Shown here: positions 53,021-63,404 of the stretch, piece by piece
Position numbering within the stretch: position 1 is the first letter of the stretch
Layout: every line of letters begins with the position of its first letter
Assembly: GCA_024734495.1 (NCBI GenBank)
Contig: JALMQS010000030.1
Span: forward strand, 14,982,378-15,046,377
Length of the DNA: 64,000 nt
Source of the DNA: Forficula auricularia
Lineage: Eukaryota > Arthropoda > Insecta > Dermaptera > Forficulidae
Direction of reading: 5' to 3'
The notes under the pieces: model-generated
Seen by the model: only the letters and a program-made list of their open reading frames with translations
Database searches by the model: none
Told to the model about the DNA's origin: nothing
Translations under genes and position numbers: made by a program

Positions 53021-54363
53021 ATTAATTTTACCATATGACCATATTAATTTTAAATATCAGCAAATTCAAGGGAAAAGTGGAAACTTTTTTTAAAATTAGG
53101 TACTTAATCTTTAAGTAAATTTCGGTGATTTGTCTTCATCTATGGTACAAGGGATTCCCAGAAAAAGATTCGATTTTATTTTTAACCCACTACGTTCAGA
53201 AGTTAAAATGGTTAAATGTGAGTGTAAAGAATTCGTTGGATTTTCTAATTGGAACGCATTTGACTCGTGAAACCACTGACGGGATTATTTGTAATTTTTC
53301 CTTTATTATATTTGACTATTATTCTTCTATCGAATTATTACAATATCTACAAAAACTAGTTATAATTAATTAATTTATTTTATTTTTTGTTCAATTAATT
53401 TAATTTACTTATATAGATACAAAAACTAATTAATGAAAAAAATTTAATTATATTTAATTATTTTTTTAATTTTAATTTATATTTTATTATTTTCGACAAT
53501 TAATTAATTTGTAGTTTTTGTATTTATATTTATTTTTTATATAATAAATCAATTTTATCTTTTTTTTTTCTTCTTCTTTTGTCTCATATCTGAACCGCGA
53601 AATATTTTAATTCACGAGCGAGAAACTCTCTCGACAGACAGACAAACAGACAAACACTTTGTGGAAAGAAGAAGAAGAATTTCGTTTTTTTTTCTTTCCA
53701 ATCCGGATGGATACAAAAGAGCAAATTCGTGAGATGAGCTCATCCATCGATAACAACAACAACAACAACAACAAAACCCATTGCTTTTAGTGAAAACCAC
53801 CGAGAACCAAATTCATCATTTTCGGATTTCTTCACAACGCAACGTTTCTATTTCTTCTTCTTGTCATCTTTTTTTTTATATATACATCTACGTCTCTTTT
53901 TACACTTTCTACAACCTTGATGTAGGTAATTATTTATTTCAACATTTTGTTATGATTTATTATTATTAATATGATTTCTATAATTCTATTAATCTTACCT
54001 TATCTAGATATTTTTTCTTAATAGATTTTGTTAAATAAATCACTAGGTATTAATATATTATTAATATTAGTAGTATTAATTTGTTATTCCCCGTTTAATG
54101 ATTTCTAAAAATAGCTTCTCTTTAGCAACGCTGACTTAATCAAGCATAAATACTAAGTGCAGTTATTTTCTCAACAGAAGACTCAGGGTCATTTTTTTTT
54201 TACTTTTTTTTTATTAAACTTCAATATCAATTGGACGTCGCAATATTTTTGATAATTTTTGTTTATATACTATTTTTATAGGGTTATGTATAACGTTAAA
54301 TCGGGACTGGCAATATATGTCGGTACGTCTATAACAAATTGAAAGTATACATAGTTATATACT
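53021..54363. other. No firm gene; weak N-terminal frame at 53709
   Basis: AT-rich except 53590-53870. There an ATG (53709) opens MDTKEQIREMSSSID followed by an Asn run from a CAA/AAC repeat (53751-53773) and stops soon after. It could be the start of an exon, but no splice site pair is convincing. An 82-codon frame at 53125-53373 has no recognised domain. Confidence 0.3.
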
Positions 54364-54371
54364 ATATATAC

Positions 54372-54977
54372 TAGGGTGGTCCTTATTTTGGGTATTTTCG
54401 AATTTTTACGCTAACAAGGGCTCATATAGTTCGAAATAAATAAAAAAATATCCCCCAAGTTTCAAGTCTCTATCTCAATTATAACCTGTGCCCCCAGCGA
54501 TTTAAGTATCCCATCTAAATAACATAGTGTTTTTGAAAGATCAATTTTTTATTCCGGCCAAAGTAATGGTTCAAAAAATTTGAAACTCTCTAAACTATCC
54601 TTATAGGTAATAGTAGCTATCTCTCAGAATTTTTAGCTATTATAATTTTGGAGTCTATAACTTAGTAACACTAAGAAATAGCAGTATTTTATCTAGCTGT
54701 AACTCCAAAATTATAATCTAATAAAAATCTGTAATAATTCTGATGCATAGCTAGTATTATAAGAATAAAGTCTATAGAGTTTCAAATTTTTTGGACCATT
54801 ACTTTGGCCGGATTAAAAAATTGATCTTTCAATGGCAAAAACCCCATGTTATTTATATGTGAAACATACATCGCTGGGGACTTGAAACTTGGGGGATATT
54901 TTTTTTTATTTATTTCGAACTATATGAGCCCTTGTCAGCGTAAAAATTCGAAAATTGCCAAAATAAGGACCAACCTA
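54372..54977. mobile_element. Long-arm TIR element P, copy 2
   Basis: Ends tagggtggtccttattttgg and aaaataaggaccaaccta with ~290-bp arms; flanks atatatac and atatgtat agree at 6 of 8. Same internal order as 46883-47521. Confidence 0.8.
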
Positions 54978-54997
54978 ATATGTATTATATACCTACA

Positions 54998-55196
54998 GTA
55001 GAACCTCAAATTATCGAACTTGAAAAAAATTGATTTTTAAAAATTTCGTTATACAGAAATATACCGTATATTGCAAATTTTTCATTATTTTATATGAATT
55101 ATATATATATTAATATTCTAAGAATATCATTTCTGGGTATTGGAATATTTTTTAAATGACCTCACAATTTCCGTAAATTAGAATGTCCCTCTAAAC
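54998..55196. mobile_element. Pogo-like terminal fragment
   Basis: cagtagaacctcaaattatcg, then cgaacttgaaaaaaattgat, is typical in style of pogo/Tigger-type inverted ends. No partner end was found; the following hAT insertion at 55205 may have split the element. Confidence 0.4.
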
Positions 55197-55204
55197 GTCT
55201 AAAC

Positions 55205-56074
55205 CAGTGGATCCCAACCTTTTGTGGCCCATCGCCCCTTTCTGGAGGTTGACTAACACTTATCGCCCCCTTTCATTTTCATTGAATGGCTAATTTTCAT
55301 TTGAAGTAAAGTGTAAATAATAAAGCAGTTTTAGTTGAGTATTGACGACACTTCTTATTTGAATCCGTAGTGCATGAACTTTTACTGACTTAAAAACTGA
55401 CTTGTTTGTGTCTTGAAAATTGATAGACTTTTTGAGTGGGAATTCCCCAAAACCTTCTTATTGATTGGATCCTTAATCACCAGGGCGTTCAAAATATTGA
55501 AGCCTGTCTATTTTCTAGAAAGTACTCTCTTGGAAAATTCACACGCAAAGTCGAAATTTAGAAAAACCCCAATCAATGAATTTATTATTGACATCTGGTG
55601 TTTCCTTTAGAATCTCTTAACCCAAAATATGACAAACCTAAATTAAATTTATTGAGGTTCAAAAAGTGGGAATTGTAAAGTCCCACCATCCTATTGTCAA
55701 ATAAGGCATGTTCCAGCATCAAAGGACATGCCGCCTGCTACTCCAAAATATTATCATTAAAAATAAGTATATTATTATCAAGAAAAAAATACTCTAAATG
55801 CCGCGTTCACAACAGTATGTTTCTTTGTAATTTATTAGAAATTTAAATATTTTTTCTAAAAAATATTAATATAACATTATTTATATTTGAGAATGAAAAT
55901 TACATTTAACAACTCGCAAGGGAAGTGATTCCATTTCTTTGCACGTGAGTGTATTTTAATTTTTCCCCCTTTGAATACTCATCGCCCCCCAATCGCCCCG
56001 CCACTTAATTATCGCCCCCGTAATAACCCAAATCGCCCACTTGAGGGCGATCTCTCCCAGGTTGGGAACCACTG
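55205..56074. mobile_element. Non-autonomous hAT element (870 bp)
   Basis: Ends cagtggatcccaacctttt and gttgggaaccactg are a classic hAT pattern, with a perfect 8-bp duplication gtctaaac (55197-55204, 56075-56082). Subterminal regions repeat atcgccccc on both sides. A 65-codon internal frame at 55413 is not recognised as transposase. Confidence 0.9.
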
Positions 56075-56424
56075 GTCTAAACAATCCTCTATTATATTGT
56101 ACACCCAAGGATATTGCCGGAATATTCGTTTTAAAATTCTTCCGATATAATTATTCTAAAAACCTGCTACTAATAATTCGAATATATATATTTATTTATT
56201 TATCTATCCAGAAAATACACAACATACAATATGTCGTGTCCTATAGAATTGACAAGTCAACTATACATAGGATCCAATTAAAATTAATAATTATTTAATT
56301 TTACAAACAATTACAATAGATAAAATATGGTGTACATTCCTAACCATTAGTTCACATTACACATTTACATACATTTATATACATACATATAGTGATATAT
56401 ATTGATAAAGAAAAATTCAACGAA

Positions 56425-56814
56425 ACCAGTGTTTTGATCTATAAAAACGCCCCAATGAGTGAACATCGAAAAAAATATATTTTACGAGATAATAATTATT
56501 TTGTCAAAATGTCTGTTAGTTAGTACGATACCAAATTTTATGTACGCTCTAGCACAAAAACTAGTGTGTCAAAATGAAATTTCTCATGTAGTTTTGTTGC
56601 ATTGAGATTAAGATCTTATTAGATTGTAATTAAAATCGAAGGATGAACCGCGACCTAATATCGTGTACATCTACTTCCGTTTCCAATAGATTAAGGGGCA
56701 TTATCTAATGAATTTCAAAATAATTCCACATAATTCCAAAGACGGTCTACACCTAATTCCAATCGCGATTCACCCCTCGGTTAAAATCGAACCAAAAATT
56801 AAGGGGAGGTGGTT
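56425..56814 (-). repeat. Dispersed repeat X, copy 6 (partial), with MITE Y
   Basis: Has gaaaccagtgttttgatcta, gtgaacatcgaaaaaa, ttttgtcaaaatgtctgtta and gagattaagatcttattaga, then MITE Y (56637-56779) and the continuing accaaaaattaagggg. Confidence 0.7.
56637..56779. mobile_element. Short hAT-like MITE family Y, copy 3
   Basis: Ends cgaaggatgaaccgcga and tcgcgattcacccctcg, flanked by attaaaat and gttaaaat (7 of 8). The interrupted repeat X reads through when the insert and one duplication are removed. Confidence 0.82.
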
Positions 56815-57080
56815 TAAAAAAAAACATGCTTCTAAAAGGTACAAAATAATGTAATACTTAATCAAAAAGTGTGGGGCGCAGAAACTTTTAATTAATTTCG
56901 ACAAAGTGCCCCACGCTTTTTGATTAAGTATTACATTATTTTGTACTTTTTAGAAGCATGTTTTTTAGTTGTTTTAAAATATAATTTTTTTTTACTTTTT
57001 AGTCTTAATTATTTATATAGAGAAAAGTTTGTGGAATTTAACAGAATGAAATGTATTTATTTTTATATAATTATATTTTT
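56815..57080. mobile_element. Foldback element Q, copy 2
   Basis: aaacatgcttctaaaaggta ... tttttagaagcatgttttt with the centre gcgcagaaacttttaattaa inverted relative to copy 1, then agaaaagtttgtggaattta as in copy 1's flank. A further piece of that flank is at 57355-57405. Confidence 0.65.
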
Positions 57081-57107
57081 TTTTTTTTTTTTTTTTATAA
57101 ATTTTAT

Positions 57108-57300
57108 TAAACCAATTATTTTACATTAATTAATGTATACCATGTATTTTAGCTTCGATTCCGGAGATTGCTTCTCCACCATCGAGTGTCCTTATTTATC
57201 TTTAGTCCTTGTTTTTAATAAGAGGAAAAATCTAATTAGATAAAAAACCTCTTTTCCGATAATTATTTCAATTCCATTATTCCCCAATCAAGTCGATTGG
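57108..57300 (-). repeat. Dispersed repeat family R, copy 3 (minus)
   Basis: Inverted order of 4495-4700: gcttcgattccggagattgc, ccaccatcgagtgtcc, cctcttttccgataattatt, ccccaatcaagtcgatt. Very close to copy 1. Confidence 0.6.
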
Positions 57301-57469
57301 ATCTCACCTCCTCTCCTCTCTCTATATAATTATATTTAAATTGAGTAGGTAAACAATTATTTATATAGAGAAATGTTTGCGGAATTTAACAGAACAAAAG
57401 ACACATTGATAGATTGATATTAGATACAAGTGAAATTAATATAAAGCATGTAAAAAGACAGTTATAATT

Positions 57470-57852
57470 TTATTTGGGGGGCAAAATGGGAGGGGGGGGG
57501 GTTAAAAAATAGAACTATCAATATAAGTCCTAAAACTTTTAATCGATTTGTACGAAATTTCGTATATGCATCCTTATGAGCTCATAAAAATGACTGACTT
57601 TGTGAAATTAATAGTGACCAAAAAGTGAGGGGGGTCAAAACTATTTTCAAACAAAAATTGAAACAAGCTGATATTTCTAATTAAATAGTCTCATCATTAA
57701 AAGAAGATATTATTAATATCCAATTGTCCCAAAATTAAAGGGGCGAGGGGGGGGGGGGCTAGGAAAATAATGGTAAATTATTTTATTAAATTTTAATGAT
57801 AAGAGAGGGGCTAGGTAAATGTTAAAAGTCACGTGGATGGCCACATCAGCGC
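57470..57852 (-). repeat. Dispersed repeat X, diverged copy 7
   Basis: G-rich patches at 57474-57505 and 57740-57762, then aattattttattaaatttta, gagaggggctagg and acgtggatggccacatcag. Much of the family is unrecognisable. Confidence 0.5.
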
Positions 57853-57976
57853 TTATGTATAAATCGAAAACAATCTCCTTCAAAGGTTTTACTATATATT
57901 GTTTTGTTATTTGTGTCTAAATAAAGTGAAAATGCAATAGCTTAAGCGAGTTCTTCTGTTGTGTTTGCGAACAGGT

Positions 57977-58166
57977 TTAGTCCGGTACCCGGACAGGTAC
58001 AGGTTCGTGTTCGTGCGTTAAAGTCTCTTGAGCTTTGTCCACGGCCTTGCCTCGCAACCTCTCTTTCTCTCGCTCCCTCCTCTGGCCATCTGCGGCTGTT
58101 CTAGTGATAGTAGTGGGTGAGCCAATCCAGGAGAGAGAGGTTACCATTCTCCTACCATATATTTTT
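57977..58166 (-). CDS. Weak candidate host exon
   Basis: A GC-richer minus-strand frame: MVTSLSWIGSPTTITRTAAD, then RREREKERLRGKAVDKAQ, a charged stretch that looks protein-like, and EHEPVPVRVPD before TAA at 57977. The frame is open upstream but AT-biased there. No good splice acceptor precedes it. The opposite strand is also open, so the case is weak. Function unknown. Confidence 0.22.
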
Positions 58167-58276
58167 TTATATAAAATATTTAATACAAATAATACCACGA
58201 TGGGAAAGATTTACTTGCCAGATGATTTATAAAATGAAACCAATGAGGTTGTCCTCTGCTTGATGCACATAAACAT

Positions 58277-58524
58277 ATCGTCACTGTTATATCAAAATGT
58301 CGTATGTCAATATTACCAAATAAATTTCATTAAAGAAAAACACTTGTTTTTGTTATCTACATATTCTCTCAAATTGTTGTATGTTATCAGGTGATAGAAC
58401 TCATGCTACAGATTAAAAACAAAACGCCAGAGGTATCAAGTATTTAGGGTTAATACAAAATGAAAACAGACCTACTGAAAAGTGTAGATTTTTACATACG
58501 ACATTTTGATATAACAGGGACGAT
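58277..58524. mobile_element. TIR element, 248 bp
   Basis: atcgtcactgttatatcaaa and its near-complement atataacagggacgat, with ~31-bp inverted ends that include atgtcgtatgt. No duplication could be assigned with certainty. No coding content. Confidence 0.65.
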
Positions 58525-58791
58525 TTGTAATCATTAGGGCATGTGTTCTCAACCGGTGTAGAATTCCCCCGCTCCAAGGTGGAATTTTAGTAGGTATTTC
58601 AAGAGGGGGGGGGGGGGTAATCTGCGTACTAATTTCAAAAGTTTTAAAGAACTGGCATAAAACAACCTCTCCTTTCTTATTACTTACTATCTTATATACT
58701 ATATATACCAGGGGTGGCCACTAACCTTAACTTTGGGTGCCGCAAATTTATAAAACTGTTTCAAAGCAAGCCACGTTGCTTGGAGATTAAT

Positions 58792-59540
58792 AAAAAATTT
58801 TAAGAAAAGAATAAAAACCGACTTCAAAAATTAAATGCAACAAATATAAAAATACACTAAAAGGTATAAAATAATTATTATCTTATTTACTTACAACTGA
58901 ACGACGAAATATTAACACGAAATTACTTTTTGAAGTCGGTGCCAAACAAACTATACCTATAAGCGAGCGTACCCGCCAAACGTACTAAGTAAGATCCGTC
59001 GAGTGCGATTCATAAAAGGTATATGTTTGGCACCAACTTCAAAAAGTAATTTCGTGTTAATATTTCGTCGTTTAGTTGTAAGTAAATAAGATAATAATTA
59101 TTTTATACCTTTTAGTGTATTTTTATATTTGTTGCATTTAATTTTTTGAAGTCGGTTTTTATTTTTTCTTAAAAATTTTTATTTTTCTCTTTTTAGTGAT
59201 GTTATTAATAGTGATTATATCATCAGAACTTGACCAAATTAATATGACACCATCCCTAAGACACCCCCTTTCGGATAAAAAAAGAACCATCGAAATCGGT
59301 TCATAAACAAAGAGGTTAGGTCTAAACAAACCTAATAAAAAAGGTCTAATACCTATGGAAAAAAATCGAAAAAAAAATGGGACCAATCGGAAGCTAGACT
59401 GGACCCAATGCAAAAAAAATTTTCAAAATCGGTTGACAATTGGCGGAGATATGAGGTAACATAGGCACAAAAAAAAAAAAAAAAAAAAAAAAAATTCAAT
59501 CGAATAGAGAACCTCCTCCTTTTTTGAAGTCGGTTAAAAA
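58792..59540 (+). mobile_element. gaagtcggt foldback family, copy F
   Basis: Full layout as in copy A: four gaagtcggt-type boxes around arms and loop, tail with gggaccaatcggaagctag, A-run, terminal box. Confidence 0.87.
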
Positions 59541-59679
59541 GTAACATTTATTTTTTGCTCTACTTACTTATAACTTATAGCATTAGTGTTCAATTACAAT
59601 AAAATAAAAAGAAATAACATTTTACTTTTGAGAAGTCGTTTACGAGATTTAATTTTTGTATTATTAATTTTTTTTTGCT

Positions 59680-60300
59680 TCTTTTTTTCGAAATATCTCA
59701 AAAACTATTTTGATTAAAAAAATTGGACGAAACCATGGCATTTCGGCTACAAAAAAGCCCAATAAGTGAACATCGAAAAAATTATATTTTTCGAGATAAT
59801 AATTGTTTTGTCAAAATGTCTGTTAGTTTGAGCGTTACCAAATTTGTGTGTACGAGCTAGCTCAAAAACTAGTGTGAGAATCAAAACCAAATTCCACAAG
59901 TAGTTTTTATACATTGAGATTAAGAGCTGATTAGATTATGGTGCACATCGACCCAAAATTAAGGGGGGTTAAAAATTAAAAATCTAGGCCATTTGAGCAA
60001 ACTCAACCAAATTTTGTATACATAATCAGTGGACGCCTAGAACTCTAAAAATGCAAAAACTAACCGCCAAAAAGGGAATGGGGGGGGGGTTGTAGGGCCA
60101 AAAAATGAAAATATAGGCCCTTGTACCAAACTCAACCAAATTTTGAATACATAATCAGTGGGCCCCCAGAAGTCTAAAAATGCAAAAACTAACCCTCCCC
60201 CCTACATGAATATAAATAATTTTATTAAATATTAAATATAAGTGAGGGGCCAGATTTTATGGAAAGTCAAGTGGATGGCTACATCAGAACTTGTCAGTTT
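59680..60300 (-). repeat. Dispersed repeat X, copy 8 (minus)
   Basis: Starts cgaaatatctcaaaaactat, passes gaaaccatggcatttcggct, two G-rich subunits, and ends gaggggccagattttatgg ... acatcagaacttgtcag. The outer tatggtcaagtattg end is missing. Confidence 0.75.
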
Positions 60301-60429
60301 ATTTAATTTAATTATTATACTTTTTAAAATCAGTATTATTCAAGATGGTTCAAGAGCCGCATGCGGCTCACGAGCCACGTTGTGGCCACTCCTGATATAT
60401 ACTATTTCAATATTATCTAAAAGAATATA

Positions 60430-60675
60430 GGGACCGTGCGTTAAACATAGAGGCAGCACTACTGCCGAAGGTAGCGCTCTCTTGTGTTTATTTATTCAAA
60501 TAAATAAGGGGAATTGGGGAAAATATTGTATTATAGTATATTTCATAGATAAAAGAGTGCACGGAGCCTAAGGGGGTCGTGAGCGAATCTCTTTGTCGTG
60601 GACGTTTAAAAAAATCATCCTCCAAAACTTACATTTTCGTCACCAGTTGGCGCTAAAGTTTTTACGCACGGTCCC
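60430..60675. mobile_element. TA-flanked TIR element, 246 bp
   Basis: gggaccgtgcgttaaa and tttttacgcacggtccc are inverted, each next to TA. Interior includes ggcagcactactgccgaagg and cagttggcgctaaag. Non-autonomous, of Tc1/mariner or related type. Confidence 0.8.
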
Positions 60676-60875
60676 TATAGTATAAGAGTTAGCAACGTCG
60701 CAAAAAAATAATTTTAGAATGGCTGTTTTTTGATATTCCTTTTCTAATTGAAGCTTTGTATGGATGCTGGGAGCGGTGGTTTACCACTGCGCATCCTATT
60801 TGTACAGGTGCAAATTTCGTACTTTCAAATCATTTTTTTGTTTCAATTTTTTTTCATAATTGAGCTGCAGAAGGG

Positions 60876-61144
60876 CAAGGGCGGATCCAGGGGGGGGGGG
60901 GGAATGTGTGCCCGATGTATATAAGATCTACTTTTTATCTCGGAAGTGTGTCGCGATAGAATTTTCCAAGCGGGGGGGGGGGGGTCAGAGGCCCCACACC
61001 CACACACACACACATAGAACTTTATTTTCAATTTTAAAATTTAAAAAAAAAAAAAATGTTTTTTTTTTTTTACAAAAAATTTTGCCAGGCACGGGCCTCT
61101 ATGGGGGGGGTCGCCCCCTCCGCCCCCCCCTGGATACGCCCTTG
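60876..61144. mobile_element. hAT-like MITE with poly-G tracts, copy 2
   Basis: Inverted ends caagggcggatccag / ctggatacgcccttg and flanks cagaaggg / cagagggg (7 of 8). Same internal order as 5866-6148, including the CA run and gcacgggcctctatg. The frame that runs through it is caused by G runs. Confidence 0.9.
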
Positions 61145-61334
61145 CAGAGGGGCCGTAAGTGGCTCGAAATGGATCGTGTAAATAGCATATAGCGTGTGCT
61201 CAAACTTGGCTTGCGCACACTGTGAGCTATAATTCGAAATGCTTGGACATTTAATATACGTTATTAGATTGTTTTGATAAAAAAACTGTGTATTTATTTA
61301 ATACAATAAAAACAATCAATGAATTATTAAAATA

Positions 61335-61680
61335 CAGTGCAGTCCCGAAAACTAGCACTCGATAACCCGGCAGTCAAGATAACTCGGCCACATCCTGGCA
61401 GGGAGAAAAAAAAATCCCCGTGCAGAGTTTTTGCAAAGTAATTTTCATTATAGACAGCTTTATATCTTCATAAAGTATTTTTCTGGGGTCTGTCTTGTCA
61501 GGTAAATTACTGTACACTGATGTATTCTCAAGCAAACAATACATACAAGTGCAATACTGTATTTTTTGATGAAACACTCGTACTTATTCTTGTTTAACCC
61601 CATTACCGATAACCCGGCATTTTCACAAACTCGGCCACCCTTCGGTCCACATTAGACCAAGTTTCCGGCACTCTATACTG
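61335..61680. mobile_element. Pogo-like TIR element, 346 bp
   Basis: TA-flanked ends cagtgcagtcccgaaaacta and aagtttccggcactctatactg are imperfectly inverted. gataacccggca occurs near both ends, matching the TTATCCGG-style ends of pogo/Tigger elements. No transposase is recognisable. Confidence 0.65.
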
Positions 61681-61682
61681 TA

Positions 61683-62160
61683 TTATTTATTTATCCTAAT
61701 CGTCATTAAAGCGGTCTCTTCATGGTCTTAAATTTGATGTTACGCCACGTGACTGTTTTTCTATTTATATAATAATAGATAAACAATAAAATGATTGAAT
61801 AGCATGCAAGCGTGAAAATGCATTTTGAGGTTTTTATTTATTTGTCTTCGTGAAGACTTTTTTTTATTTTAAAGAGTAAAAGACGGTGAATTGGGATAGA
61901 CAAAATGAAAAGAGACAAGAAGACAAGGATGATGATGATGATGATGAAAAGAGATGATCCGTGTAGAATGAAGCGAAAATCGATTTACCAAATTCAACGA
62001 TGTTCATTCAAGAGGGAAAAAATCAGAGACAGAAAATTATAATAAAGAATGAGACAGAAAAACGAAAGAAAAAACACTTAACAACAACAACAACAAACTA
62101 AACATAATCTTTCAGTAAAATATTAATTCGCAAATTATAATAATGATTATTATTAAATTA
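61683..62160. other. No gene seen; short GAT and AAC repeats
   Basis: Contains (GAT)n at 61928-61948 and (AAC)n at 62082-62096 in AT/GA-rich sequence. Confidence 0.5.
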
Positions 62161-62245
62161 TCTACTCTTATTAAACGAGCAAAAATTGTTTGTAAATTTG
62201 TTTATATATTTGTATCTTAGTTCTATTTTGAAAACGGATATATGG

Positions 62246-62432
62246 GGGGTCAGATAGGCTAGGCGGTAGCGTATCATCCTGATAACCAAGTGGACCCGGG
62301 TTCGAGTCCGACTCGAGGCATCCGGCTAAAATCTGACCCCCGGGGTAGAGACAAATTTGAATAAAATAAATAGTATCGTAAATGGCTTATGGTTAGAAAG
62401 GCCGAAAAGTCAAAAAAAAAAAAAAAAAAAAT
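62246..62432 (+). mobile_element. tRNA-derived SINE, family 1
   Basis: ggtcagataggctaggcggt (A box), gggttcgagtccgactcg (B box), ccggctaaaatctgaccccc, ggccgaaaag and a poly(A) tail. Imperfect flanks (cggatata / tggatcta). A target in the Helitron-like copy is interrupted. Confidence 0.9.
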
Positions 62433-62816
62433 GGATCTACCGATTTTGTGAAACCAACTCTATTAACAAGTTTTGAGGATGAGATAACGATCTGGCTAGG
62501 TCTGGACTTCGACAAATTTCATCTTAATTGATCTTTTCTTAATTAAAGTAATTATTGACAGATGAAAATCTCAATAAAAAAGTTTGTTCACACTATTTTT
62601 TCAATTATCTTTTATTTATTAATTGTTTTTTTTTTTTAATTTTAAAACCCACTAATAGGTTATAACAAATATTATTACATTATATTAAAATCAGGATTTT
62701 TTTTTAATTAACTGGTGTCTAAATCATAACATTACAGGTGTGTTTACAAATAAAGTAGTTGAAAGGCTTTTTTTATATAACTTGGAAACAAATCTTATTT
62801 AATTTTATGTTTTTGG

Positions 62817-63007
62817 AGGGGTCAGATAGGCTAGTCGGTAGCGTATCATCCTGCTAACCAAGTGGACCCGGGTTCGAATCCGACTCGAGGCATTCGGCTA
62901 AAATCTGACCCCCGGGGTAGAGACAAAATTTTAAAAATATATAGTATCGTAAATTGGCTTATGGTTAGAAAGACCGAAAAGCCCAAAAAAAAAAAAAAAA
63001 AAAAAAA
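62817..63007 (+). mobile_element. tRNA-derived SINE, family 1
   Basis: Same layout as the copy 570 bp upstream, with gggttcgaatccgactcg and a poly(A) tail. Probable duplication ttatgttttt / ttatattttt. The two copies differ at several positions, so they are separate insertions rather than a duplication of one. Confidence 0.9.
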
Positions 63008-63404
63008 TTATATTTTTATTTCAGATCCTATACGATTATTTTTTTATTATTATTTTTCTATTTATTTTTTTATGTTTATCAATATGAACGAATGTGGGCA
63101 AATTGGTGTACGAGTAAACAAATATACACATAATATGTGGATCTTTAGAAAGCTAGAAATGCAAAAACTGGGTGCGGGGTGGGGATGGATGTGGGGGGTG
63201 CAGGAGGTGGGGTGCAGTTTTGGGGGATCTGAGGGTGGGGCGGAGTGTGGGTGGCGGTGGGGTGCAGTGGTGGGGGCGAGGTGTGTGGTTTCGGGGGGGG
63301 TCCAGGGGGCGTGTACTATATATATTTGTATTTTTTTAATTTGGTTACCGTGCATCGCTCGGTGGCTCCAGGTACTTATTATTAAATCAAGGGGATTCTA
63401 GGAT

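Larger units (their letters stand above)
58709..60394. mobile_element. Non-autonomous hAT element with two nested repeats
   Basis: Ends caggggtggccactaacc and cgttgtggccactcctg, flanked by a perfect 8-bp atatatac (58701-58708, 60395-60402). Subterminal agagccgcatgcggctcacg is GC-rich. The inside is mostly foldback copy F (58792-59540) and repeat X (59680-60300), both later arrivals, leaving little original sequence. Confidence 0.85.
62161..63378 (+). mobile_element. Helitron-like element with two SINE insertions
   Basis: Starts TCTACTCTTATTAAACGAGC after A. The middle matches other copies (gaaaccaactctattaacaag, acgatctggctaggtctgg). SINEs occupy 62246-62432 and 62817-63007. The 3' part has the G-rich tract (63165-63312), a TA run and the hairpin accgtgcatcgctcggt (63347-63363). 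Non-coding. Confidence 0.6.

Noticed and set aside
60860..61192. 110-codon plus-strand open frame rich in Gly and Pro
   Set aside because: It is produced by G runs and a CA repeat within the hAT-like MITE; the matching frame in the other copy (5918-6202) is not conserved in sequence.
62862..63401. 179-codon plus-strand frame
   Set aside because: Runs through the second SINE, its poly(A) tail and the G-rich tract of the Helitron-like element. No domain and no codon pattern.
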